Shown here: in pieces, positions 17,857-25,344 of the stretch
Layout: each line of letters starts with the position of its first letter
Position numbering within the stretch: position 1 is the first letter of the stretch
Assembly (NCBI GenBank): GCA_025463765.1
Contig: JAODBC010000033.1
Coordinates: 26,467 to 90,466 of the forward strand
Source of the DNA: Subtercola sp.
GTDB lineage: Bacteria; Actinomycetota; Actinomycetes; Actinomycetales; Microbacteriaceae
Direction: 5' to 3'
DNA: 64,000 nucleotides
Program-made: the position numbers and the translations under genes
Notes under the pieces: generated by a model
What the model was told of the DNA's origin: nothing
The model's database searches: none
Seen by the model: the letters and a program-made list of their open reading frames with translations, nothing else

Positions 17857-19071
17857 ATGACACCGACAGGTCAGACCGAAGCGCCTGCGATAAAGCGCTA
17901 CCCGTTCACGCGCACGTCGCCGCTTGCGCCCGCGCCCGAATTCGATGAGTTGCGTACGAACGATCCGGTGACGCAAGTGGAGTTGTGGAACGGCAACCGC
18001 GCCTGGCTCGCGACGCGCTACGAAGACATTCGAGCCCTTCTGCACAACCCCAATCTGAGCTCGGACACCATGCGCGAAGGCTTTCCGCAGGCCAACGCCA
18101 CGGCGGCCTCGTTTCGGGGTGGCCAGAGGGTCTTCGCGCGCATGGATCCGCCGCAGCACGACGAGCACCGTCTCATGTTGACGGCCGACTTCATGGTGCG
18201 TCACGTTCGCGAATTGCGGCCGTATCTCGATGAACTCATCGACAACTTTCTTGACGACATGCAAGCCTCAGAAGGCCCCGTCGACCTCGTCAAGGTGCTG
18301 GCTCAGCCTGTTCCGGCGAACATTATCACTCGCCTTCTCGACCTGCCGCCCGAAGACAGCGAGTTCTTTCTCGAGCGTGTCAACACGTGGATGAGCCTCG
18401 AAGTCGAGCCGGCCGTGTCGGCACAGGCCGGAGCCGACTCGCTCGCCTACTTCGATCGTCTCATCACCTCCCGACTCGAAAGCACCGCCGACGACCTCGT
18501 CAGCCGGTTGATTCGCGAGCGTCTGCTCACGGGCCAGCTCTCCCGTGCCGAGCTCCAGCACATGCTCGGACTCATCCTCGTGGGTGGCTTCGACACCACG
18601 GCGAACATGATCGCGCTGGGCACTCTCACGTTCATCCAGCACCCCGACCAGCTGCAGGTGCTGCTCGACGACCCGAGCCTCTTGCCGAACGCAGTCGAAG
18701 AGCTCTTGCGTTATCTCACCGTCGCCCATCACGTGGCCTATCGCATCGCTGCGGGGCCGATCGAGATCGCCGGCCGGAGCATCAGGGAGGGTGACGGCGT
18801 GATCGCTCCACTTATGGCCGCGAACTACGACCCCGAGGTCTTTCCCTCGCCTCACACGTTCGACATTCAGCGGGACGCCCGGGGTCACCTCGCCTTCGGC
18901 TATGGGGTGCACCAGTGTCTCGGTCAGGCGCTCGCCCGGGTCGAGCTGCAGGCCGTGTTCGGCAAGCTGTTCCAGCGGCTGCCGAACATCCGTCTCGCCG
19001 TACCCGAGAACGAGCTGCGCTTCAAAGACTCGCTCATCTACGGGGTCGTCGCTTTGCCCGTCACCTGGTGA
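17857..19071 (+). CDS. Cytochrome P450 monooxygenase
   Basis: A 404-residue soluble bacterial P450. The I-helix oxygen-activation motif is GGFDTTANM (Asp246, Thr247, Thr248). The K-helix is EELLRY. The heme loop FGYGVHQCLGQALARVEL places the thiolate ligand at Cys354. The start has AAGGAGAG upstream. It is the third gene of a full class I system with its own reductase and ferredoxin. Substrate not readable from sequence; the CamK-like hydrolase in the neighbouring operon points to a bicyclic monoterpenoid ketone. Assignment to a CYP family needs a database comparison. Confidence 0.96.
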   Translation: MTPTGQTEAPAIKRYPFTRTSPLAPAPEFDELRTNDPVTQVELWNGNRAWLATRYEDIRALLHNPNLSSDTMREGFPQANATAASFRGGQRVFARMDPPQHDEHRLMLTADFMVRHVRELRPYLDELIDNFLDDMQASEGPVDLVKVLAQPVPANIITRLLDLPPEDSEFFLERVNTWMSLEVEPAVSAQAGADSLAYFDRLITSRLESTADDLVSRLIRERLLTGQLSRAELQHMLGLILVGGFDTTANMIALGTLTFIQHPDQLQVLLDDPSLLPNAVEELLRYLTVAHHVAYRIAAGPIEIAGRSIREGDGVIAPLMAANYDPEVFPSPHTFDIQRDARGHLAFGYGVHQCLGQALARVELQAVFGKLFQRLPNIRLAVPENELRFKDSLIYGVVALPVTW

Positions 19072-19109
19072 ATTCGCTCACCGCCCGTAGCTTCAGAAAG
19101 GTATGAACA

Positions 19110-19325
19110 ATGTCAGTCAAAATCGAGGTCATGCGCGAACGGTGCATGGGTGCCGGAAACTGCGCCGAGGTGTCACCGGACTACTTCGACCAGGATTCCA
19201 TCGACGGTACAGTGGTGCTGCTGCGCTCAGACGTCGAACCGGGTGACGAGCACGAGGTCGAGACGGCCGCCGATGTGTGCCCCGTCGCCGCCATTCTCGT
19301 GAAGAAGACCGCTGCTTCGGTCTGA
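19110..19325 (+). CDS. [3Fe-4S]-type ferredoxin
   Basis: A 71-residue single-cluster ferredoxin. The binding pattern is CMGAGNCAEVSP followed by CPVAAI, giving three cysteines in the arrangement of P450-partner 3Fe-4S ferredoxins of actinobacteria. The start has AAAGG about 8 nt upstream. It is 38 nt after the P450 stop and is the last gene of that operon, so it is the electron donor to the P450. A hairpin follows directly. Confidence 0.95.
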   Translation: MSVKIEVMRERCMGAGNCAEVSPDYFDQDSIDGTVVLLRSDVEPGDEHEVETAADVCPVAAILVKKTAASV

Positions 19326-19348
19326 TCCGGTCGACGCCGGGAGATCTC

Positions 19349-19378
19349 GGGTACCGCATCACTCGTGCTGCGGTACCC
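19349..19378. terminator. Terminator between convergent ferredoxin and MFS genes
   Basis: Arms GGGTACCGCA (19349-19358) and TGCGGTACCC (19369-19378) are perfect, followed on the plus strand by TTTCTC. The stem overlaps the last codons of the MFS gene on the minus strand. Confidence 0.7.
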
Positions 19379-20552
19379 TTTCTCGCGCCCGGCGGCTGGC
19401 GGTCGACGCGGCCACCACGAAGAGCGGAGTCAACACCGCTGCGACGATCCACAGCCCGTTCGTCAGGCCCACTCGCGTTGCTACCTCGCCTCCGGCGATC
19501 ACGAACAGCGCGCAGGCCGCGTAAGAGATGCAGGCGTACACCGACGCTCTGCCCCCCTGTAGTCGAGGGGTCAGCCCGGCCGAGGCGATGCGCAACCCCA
19601 GGCGGTAGCCGGCACCCTGCCCGAACCCGACGAAGGCGCAACCGAGCACGACGAACGGAACCAGGCCTGCCGCGACCGAGGCAGCGATGATCACGACTCC
19701 GGCTCCCATGCAGATCATGGCCAGAGCCGACATATGCCTGATCGATCTGCCCCCCACCGAGAACTGCCCGATGTTCGCGAAGACGAGCAACGCGATCGTA
19801 CCCAAGCCGGCGATCAGCAACGATGTGGTGTTGAGGTCTTGGCTGATGGCGAGCGGAACGAGCGCCACAATGATGCCGCCCGAGATCCAGGCGAGCGAGC
19901 CCATCAGGTAGCCCGTCCAGCGGGCAGGCAGATCGCGCGGAACGGCCGTGTTGATGGCGACCTGCCGATCGAGTGCCCACGATGACCGGGGCCAGCGCAC
20001 GAGCCCTACGATCACGGCGATGAGCGCCGCGCACGTGACGGCCGCATGAATGGCGTATCCCGCGATCAGTGGCGCGGGGCCGAATTGGGCGAGTGTAACG
20101 GCGATGATGCTTCCGACGACCGCGCCGACGATGGTGCCCGTCGCTGCGAGAGTTCGTGCGCGTTCGCCCCGGAGTGCCAGGGCGAGGCTGGCGGCTGCTC
20201 CGGTGCCGAGGCCGAGGCTGATTCCGTTGAGGGCACGGCCGACGATGAGAGCCGGGTGCGTGGCTAACGAGAGAACGAGGTCGGCGACCACCGCCATGAG
20301 CAGCGCCGCCACCAGCGCCGCACCCGGTCGGGATTGCATACGCGGCCGGGCCATGGCTGCAAGGGTGATGGTGAGCGCGATGAGAAAGGAGCTGTAGACG
20401 ATCGACAGATCCGCCGGATCCAGACCGAGCGTTCGGCCGTACAGAGGCAGAAGCGGGTTGGGCAGATTTGGCCCAGCAACGATGACGACGAATGCCACGG
20501 GAATGGTCGCAGAGAGGATGCGGGGCGACAGACCCGAATTCGCCCGGCTCAT
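19359..20552 (-). CDS. MFS transporter
   Basis: A 397-residue membrane protein with about twelve hydrophobic segments, the normal length of a major facilitator. The loop after helix 2 reads RPRMQSRPGAA, a weak version of the A-motif. The C-terminus is basic (SRRARERVPQHE). Its ATG overlaps the stop of the HtaA-domain protein by 4 nt, so the two are coupled. It may import or export the substrate of the island; no sequence feature identifies it. It converges on the P450 operon. Confidence 0.88.
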   Translation of the reverse strand: MSRANSGLSPRILSATIPVAFVVIVAGPNLPNPLLPLYGRTLGLDPADLSIVYSSFLIALTITLAAMARPRMQSRPGAALVAALLMAVVADLVLSLATHPALIVGRALNGISLGLGTGAAASLALALRGERARTLAATGTIVGAVVGSIIAVTLAQFGPAPLIAGYAIHAAVTCAALIAVIVGLVRWPRSSWALDRQVAINTAVPRDLPARWTGYLMGSLAWISGGIIVALVPLAISQDLNTTSLLIAGLGTIALLVFANIGQFSVGGRSIRHMSALAMICMGAGVVIIAASVAAGLVPFVVLGCAFVGFGQGAGYRLGLRIASAGLTPRLQGGRASVYACISYAACALFVIAGGEVATRVGLTNGLWIVAAVLTPLFVVAASTASRRARERVPQHE

Positions 20553-21088
20553 CGAGACGCGGGGGCGATCACCGAGCGCGGAACATACAGCGGGTCGAGC
20601 ATCGTTTCGGCGGGGTAAACGTCACCGAACAGGTGGGAGCCCTCTGCCGTCAGCACCGGCCAGAGCTCGATCTGCTCAGTCTCGATCAGCTCTGCGTGTG
20701 TACGCTCCGCCTCGGCGCGATCGGGGCCGCCAGTGAGAAGGGCGATCATGAGCCGTTCTGCACCCCCGTTTGTCGACGTGGCACCGTCCACCGTCAGCCA
20801 GGCGGCGCCGTGGCGCACGATGACGGCAGGGTCGCGCAGTGAGAAGTCGAGCGCGCCGAAGTGGGCGGAGAAGTGAATCGTGCCGGCGAATCGGGTGTCC
20901 TGGTCGTCGCTGCCACTACCCGAGGCCGCGTCAGACACGAGTGGAAAGACGAAAAAGAAACCGTCTTCTGTGGCGGGCGATTGCACTTCTACCGTTCCGC
21001 CGGCCGTTCGCAGGTAGCGCCGAAAGCTCGTCTTGACGCCCCAGACCAGAGCTGATGGTGCTGACACCTTCGTCGATGGATGCTGCAC
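20549..21088 (-). CDS. HtaA-domain protein without signal peptide
   Basis: A 179-residue protein that resembles the HtaA domain known from corynebacterial heme-uptake proteins: ALVWGVKTSFRRYL near the start, then FFFVFPLVSD, then FAGTIHFSAHFGALDFSLRD with DPAVIV. The aromatic and His positions used for heme in HtaA appear to be present (Tyr in RRYL, His in SAHFG). Unlike HtaA it has no signal peptide or C-terminal anchor and holds a single domain. I chose GTG 21088 because GAGAGGAAAA precedes it. It heads a two-gene unit with the MFS gene and is divergent from the amidohydrolase operon. Confidence 0.65.
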   Translation of the reverse strand: MQHPSTKVSAPSALVWGVKTSFRRYLRTAGGTVEVQSPATEDGFFFVFPLVSDAASGSGSDDQDTRFAGTIHFSAHFGALDFSLRDPAVIVRHGAAWLTVDGATSTNGGAERLMIALLTGGPDRAEAERTHAELIETEQIELWPVLTAEGSHLFGDVYPAETMLDPLYVPRSVIAPASR

Positions 21089-21161
21089 GTCCGGCTTTTC
21101 CTCTCTGAAGCGACCTCTCGACAAGCTTGGCGTGCTTGCTTCGCATATACAAGATCAATAT

Positions 21162-21178
21162 AATCATGATCATAGTAA
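21162..21178. promoter_or_regulatory. Shared 17-bp motif, copy 2
   Basis: AATCATGATCATAGTAA lies in the divergent region between the HtaA-domain gene and the first amidohydrolase, ending 23 nt before the latter's start. It matches the consensus at 16 of 17 positions and contains the palindrome ATGATCAT. Confidence 0.7.
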
Positions 21179-21201
21179 GCACCTAAGTTTCGGAGGATGC
21201 C

Positions 21202-22335
21202 ATGACAACGCAGTTAGCAACTCCCGCACCCGTGTTCGGGTCGGAGACCACGTACCCCATCGTGGATTGCGATATTCACCCCATGGCTCCGTCGACGGCG
21301 GACTTCTATCCCTATCTCTCATCGGCCTGGCGTCAGCACTTCGACGAGCGCGGCATTCGAACCTACGCCCGGGCTCGTGACCGGTACAACCACCCCGCCG
21401 ACACCCAGCGGCTCGACGCGTACCCTGAAGACGGGGGGCCTGCGGGCTCAGACCCTGCGATGACCATCGCGCGTCACCTCGACCCTTTCGGCATCAGCGT
21501 GGCGCTGTTGCTGCCGCAGCAGCCGTACGGCGTCACGTCGTGGGGAGACGTCGACGCGGCCAGCGCCTTCATCTCGGCCACCAACGACTTCTTCGTCGAA
21601 AAGTGGGTCGGCTACGACGAGCGCTACAGCCTCGCGGTAACGGTCTCGCCGCACGACCCCGCCGCCGCCGCCGCGGAGATCCGCCGGCACGCGGACACCC
21701 CCGGGGTGATTGCGGTACAGCTGCTGCTGATGGATCGCATGCTGGGCGACACCTGGTATGACCCGATCTACGAAGCCGCCTGCGAGGCCGGTCTTCCGAT
21801 CGCAATGCACCAGAGCGGGGCAGAAGGGTGCTTCACGTACTCTCAAGGCCCGGCAGTCGGTGTTCCGCGGTCATACGGCGAACGTCACGTGGTGCTGACT
21901 CAGGTCGGCGCAGCGAATGTCGCAGACATGGTGGTGGGTGGGGCCTTTGAGCGTTTTCCTGAACTCAAGGTCGTCATGGTCGAGTGGGGGTTCAGCTGGC
22001 TTCCGTCGCTGAGCAACCGACTTGATCTGTTCTGGCAGCGTGACCCTTCAGCCGCCCTGCGCATCAAGAAGCTTCCGAGCGAGTACATCCAGAAGCACTT
22101 CACCTTCACCACGCAGCCGCTTGACGAGGTCGAGACGCAAGCCGACCGAAAGGCGCTCTTCTCTGCTAGTGGGCTCAGCGACATGTTGCTGTTCAGCTCG
22201 GACTACCCGCACTACGACACCGATGACCCCCGATTCGTGCTGCAGAACAAGATTCCAGAAGAATTGCGGGCCGCGCTCTGCTACCAAAACGCGGTCGGGG
22301 TGTTTGGGCCCGAGATTCTGCGTGCCGTCGCCTGA
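21202..22335 (+). CDS. Amidohydrolase_2 (ACMSD-like TIM-barrel) family metal-dependent hydrolase, active-site-complete paralogue
   Basis: A 377-residue TIM-barrel hydrolase or decarboxylase. Candidate metal and catalytic residues are D22/D24/H26 in VDCDIHP, H203 in IAMHQSGAEG, E261 in VEWGFSWLPSL and D334 in FSSDYPHYDTD. In ACMSD-type enzymes these positions bind Zn or another divalent metal and act in decarboxylation or hydrolysis. The start has GGAGG upstream. It is the first gene of an eight-gene operon running to 28307, headed by the shared motif. The substrate is unknown; ring-cleavage or carboxylate chemistry would fit both the family and the operon. Confidence 0.88.
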   Translation: MTTQLATPAPVFGSETTYPIVDCDIHPMAPSTADFYPYLSSAWRQHFDERGIRTYARARDRYNHPADTQRLDAYPEDGGPAGSDPAMTIARHLDPFGISVALLLPQQPYGVTSWGDVDAASAFISATNDFFVEKWVGYDERYSLAVTVSPHDPAAAAAEIRRHADTPGVIAVQLLLMDRMLGDTWYDPIYEAACEAGLPIAMHQSGAEGCFTYSQGPAVGVPRSYGERHVVLTQVGAANVADMVVGGAFERFPELKVVMVEWGFSWLPSLSNRLDLFWQRDPSAALRIKKLPSEYIQKHFTFTTQPLDEVETQADRKALFSASGLSDMLLFSSDYPHYDTDDPRFVLQNKIPEELRAALCYQNAVGVFGPEILRAVA

Positions 22336-22406
22336 GGCGCAGCCACGAGCATCCGTCGCCCGGCACCGCGCCGCGCAGCAAGCCCAGACCTACAGAGAGG
22401 TACGTC

Positions 22407-23417
22407 ATGATTTTTGACGTTGACCGCCACGTCGCGGTTCAGAGTTACAGCGAGATCTTTCCGTTCATGGAACACTCCTGGCAGAAGCATTTCGAACGAA
22501 AGGAGTTCGTCGGTTCCATCGCGGAGTCGTCGAACCACATCAGGGTCTCGAGCAGATTCGGCGATGCGCCTGAATCTGCCCCGGCGCTGGTCGAGGCAGA
22601 CCATACTCTGCTCGTGCCGCACCAGGCACTGACCGTCAACGGCTGGGCCGACAACGTCGCCGCAGTAGTCTTCGTCGAGGCATTCAACAGCTTCGCCGCA
22701 GAGAACTGGGTGAGCGAGAAATCGGCCCCCGCCATTGTCGTTTCTGCTGCCGACCCGGAATGGTCGGCGCGCGAGATCACGCGTCGCGCGGGTGACGGTG
22801 GTTTCGGCGCCGTCGCGCTTCCGCTCGGGGCGACGCTGGCCGGCTCGAAATATTACGACCCGATTTACGAGGCGGCCTCGAACGCGGGACTGCCGATCGT
22901 CTTTCACTTCTCGGGTGTCGAAGGCTTTTACGATGGAGCTCCCGGGCTCGGCGGCGGCATTCACCAGACGGCGTTCTCGCGGCTGGTACTGCTGCCTCAA
23001 CTCGCCGAATCGACGATTACCAGCCTGGCGTTCGAGGGAGTCTTCGAACGCTTTCCACAGCTTCGGGTCGTGTTCTCAGGATTCGGGTTCAGCTGGCTGC
23101 CGTCGTTGCTCTGGCGACTCGATCGGGAGTGGCGAACGTTCCGGCACGACGTGCCATGGGTGAAGCGAGTGCCGAGCGAGTACGTACTCGAGAACGTCTG
23201 GCTGACGACCTGGCCACTCCAGGAGGCCACGATGGATGACGACTGGCACCGTTTGTTCAGCACAGAAACCCTGCGCAGCCGAATCGTCTTCGGTTCGCAT
23301 GCGCCCTTCGATGGCGACGCTCCGTCTGACGTGGTCGAGCAATTGGGCGAAACCGACGCGGCACTCGTGCTCGGCAACGGCGCAGCGTTGCTGCCCTTCG
23401 TCTCGGTACGAGCATGA
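22407..23417 (+). CDS. Amidohydrolase_2 family paralogue with altered active site
   Basis: A 336-residue paralogue of the preceding gene. It shares FERFPQLRVVFSGFGFSW, the linker VPSEYVLENVWLTTWPLQE and the same domain order. It keeps D4/D6/H8 (FDVDRHV) and H167 (IVFHFSGVEG). The conserved Asp of SSDYPH is replaced by His298 (FGSHAPFD), and the Glu of VEWGF by Gly225 (SGFGF). It may therefore be a structural or regulatory partner of the first paralogue, or have different chemistry. Its stop overlaps the Rieske start by 4 nt. Confidence 0.82.
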   Translation: MIFDVDRHVAVQSYSEIFPFMEHSWQKHFERKEFVGSIAESSNHIRVSSRFGDAPESAPALVEADHTLLVPHQALTVNGWADNVAAVVFVEAFNSFAAENWVSEKSAPAIVVSAADPEWSAREITRRAGDGGFGAVALPLGATLAGSKYYDPIYEAASNAGLPIVFHFSGVEGFYDGAPGLGGGIHQTAFSRLVLLPQLAESTITSLAFEGVFERFPQLRVVFSGFGFSWLPSLLWRLDREWRTFRHDVPWVKRVPSEYVLENVWLTTWPLQEATMDDDWHRLFSTETLRSRIVFGSHAPFDGDAPSDVVEQLGETDAALVLGNGAALLPFVSVRA

Positions 23418-23884
23418 CGTCAGAACGCCTCGGTTCGACTGTGACCGCTGATGCCGCCGCTGGCGCACCTGGGGCGGTCACGCCCGGCGTGGCCGACGAC
23501 GGTTTCGAATACATCTGCGAGCTCGACGAGCTGGTGCCGAACAAGATTCGGCGTTCAGCGGTCGGCGGTCGAGAGATCGGCGTCGTTCGCACCGTGGCCG
23601 GCGTTTTTGCCATCGGCTCCAGCTGCCCGCATCAGGGCGGCCCGATGTGCGACGGCGCGATCAAGGGCACCATGGAGCCCTCCGATCGTAACGAATACGT
23701 CTTCGCGCAAGAAGGCGAGGTCGTGACGTGCCCCTGGCACGGCTACGAGTTCGAACTGAAGACCGGTGCGAGCGTCGGCGGGGCCATCCTCGGGCGAATC
23801 GGCGTCTATCAGGTCGACGTGCGCGGCACGGCGGTATTCTGCAGCTCGAAGCGAATTCGCCCGCAACGCCGGAGGGCGGAGTAG
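23414..23884 (+). CDS. Rieske [2Fe-2S] protein, orphan
   Basis: A 156-residue Rieske protein with CPHQGGPMC (Cys71, His73) and CPWHGYEF (Cys106, His109), the complete CxH and CxxH ligand set. It has an N-terminal extension of about 35 residues compared with ordinary Rieske ferredoxins of about 105. No ring-hydroxylating oxygenase alpha subunit occurs in the window, so its electron acceptor is unclear. The start overlaps the amidohydrolase stop and its stop overlaps the next GTG by one base, so it is made together with its neighbours. It could serve the amidohydrolase pair or an unlinked oxygenase. Confidence 0.9.
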   Translation: MTSERLGSTVTADAAAGAPGAVTPGVADDGFEYICELDELVPNKIRRSAVGGREIGVVRTVAGVFAIGSSCPHQGGPMCDGAIKGTMEPSDRNEYVFAQEGEVVTCPWHGYEFELKTGASVGGAILGRIGVYQVDVRGTAVFCSSKRIRPQRRRAE

Positions 23885-24750
23885 TGCGCTCGGGTCTGCG
23901 TTCGTTTCTTTTCGTTCCTGGCGATGACGACCGCAAGCTCAGCAGGGCTGCCACGACGGCCGCGGATGCCCTGATCGTCGACCTCGAAGACGCCGTCGCG
24001 CCAGAGAACAAGAGCGCCGCACGACAACGGGTGCTCTCCTTCATCGGGTCGTATGCGGGATCTGCCGAACTCGTGGTGCGCATCAACGCCGCGGGCACGC
24101 CGTTCTTCGTCGACGACCTCAGGGCTGTCGCGGCCACGAAGACGGTCGCGATCATGCTGCCGAAGGCCACGGAGGCCAGCCTTCGCGAGTTGGCCGCCCT
24201 CGCGCCCGGAGCCGAAATAGTCGCTCTGATCGAGACGGCGCTCGGAGTCGAGCAGGCCTTCGTGATCGCATCGCACCGTCAAGTGATGCGGCTGATGCTC
24301 GGCTCGGCCGACCTGGCTGCAGAACTCGGAATCGCCCTTTCGGTCGACGAGATCGAGATGCAGTATCCGCGTGCACGGGTCGCGTTCGCGTCGGCGGCGG
24401 CACTGCGCGAGGCCCCGATCGACGTCGTGCACCTCGGTGTAGCAGACCCCGAGGCCCTGCTCGAGAGCAGCCGGCGCGGCAAGGCGCTCGGATTCACGGC
24501 CAAGGCGTGCATCCACCCTGCCCAGCTCGACGTGGTGAATCGCGTGTTCAGCCCGAGTGCAGGCGAAGTCAGCGAGGCTCGCGACGTCGTCGAGGCCTAT
24601 GCGGATGCCCGGCAGGCCGGCCTCGGAGTGACGTCTGTCAACGGCAAGCTCGTCGACCTTCCGGTCGTATTGCAGGCCCAACGGATTCTTGCGATGCATA
24701 ACGCACCGTCGATGCAGAGCGCGACCATTCGCGGAGAGGAACAAAGATGA
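23884..24750 (+). CDS. HpcH/HpaI-type CoA-ester lyase (CitE-like)
   Basis: A 288-residue TIM-barrel lyase beginning at GTG 23884, which overlaps the Rieske stop (TAGTG) and has GGAGG upstream. Family motifs are SFLFVPGDDDRKLSRA, ADALIVDLEDAV (Asp/Glu for Mg), ALIETALGVEQA and GFTAKACIHPAQLDVVN. Known members cleave malyl-, methylmalyl- or citramalyl-CoA. With the MaoC hydratase and CaiB CoA-transferase that follow, it forms the same trio as the itaconate route (transferase, itaconyl-CoA hydratase, citramalyl-CoA lyase). The true substrate here may be a related branched C5 or larger acid. Confidence 0.9.
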   Translation: MRSGLRSFLFVPGDDDRKLSRAATTAADALIVDLEDAVAPENKSAARQRVLSFIGSYAGSAELVVRINAAGTPFFVDDLRAVAATKTVAIMLPKATEASLRELAALAPGAEIVALIETALGVEQAFVIASHRQVMRLMLGSADLAAELGIALSVDEIEMQYPRARVAFASAAALREAPIDVVHLGVADPEALLESSRRGKALGFTAKACIHPAQLDVVNRVFSPSAGEVSEARDVVEAYADARQAGLGVTSVNGKLVDLPVVLQAQRILAMHNAPSMQSATIRGEEQR

Positions 24751-25280
24751 CGAACACAGCGACCGTGCAGGCGCCGAAAGAATGGCGAGGTCGATACTTC
24801 GAAGACATGGAGGTCGGCGACGTCTATCGCAGTCGGCTGGGGCGCACCATCGAGCAGACCGACAACACCTGGTTCACCCTGCTCACCTGCAATACGAACC
24901 AAGTGCACTTCAATAGCGAGTTCGCGGCGGCGACGGAATTCAAAGAGCCGCTGGTCAATTCGTGTCTGACGCTTTCGATCGTCGTCGGCCTCTCAGTGGC
25001 AGACACCAGCGAAAACGCCATGGCGAATCTCGGCTGGGACTCAATCTCTATGCCGACACCGGTCTTCGCCGGCGACACGCTCTGGGCCGAGAGCGAGGTG
25101 CTGTCGAAGCGAGAGTCTAAGTCGCGACCACATCAGGGCATTGTGGGCATCCGCACCAGAGGCGTGAATCAGCGTGGCGAAACTGTCGTCGAGTACTTGC
25201 GCACCTTCATGATGTACCGCCGCAGTGCCCCGCAGGCGGTCAGCCGTTTTCCTGAACCCGCCTCTGAGTGGCGGGTCTGA
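24747..25280 (+). CDS. MaoC-family acyl-CoA hydratase (itaconyl/mesaconyl-CoA hydratase-like)
   Basis: A 177-residue hot-dog protein. It begins with GRYFEDMEVGDVYRSRLGR and TIEQTDNTWFTLLTCNTNQ, then VHFN, the form of the MaoC hydratase motif found in itaconyl- and mesaconyl-CoA hydratases. It then has the region PVFAGDTLWAESEVL. It should add water across the double bond of a branched enoyl-CoA, giving the substrate for the CitE-like lyase upstream. The ATG overlaps the lyase stop. It is longer than minimal MaoC domains but normal for this subgroup. Confidence 0.88.
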   Translation: MTNTATVQAPKEWRGRYFEDMEVGDVYRSRLGRTIEQTDNTWFTLLTCNTNQVHFNSEFAAATEFKEPLVNSCLTLSIVVGLSVADTSENAMANLGWDSISMPTPVFAGDTLWAESEVLSKRESKSRPHQGIVGIRTRGVNQRGETVVEYLRTFMMYRRSAPQAVSRFPEPASEWRV

Positions 25281-25344
25281 TCCATTTCTCACCGCTCGTG
25301 CGATGACGCCCGAGTTTCGCAAACACCCCGAGGAGTTGTAACCA

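Noticed and set aside
21202..23884. Rieske non-heme oxygenase system
   Set aside because: The Rieske protein has no oxygenase alpha subunit nearby; the adjacent proteins are TIM-barrel hydrolases without a non-heme iron oxygenase fold.
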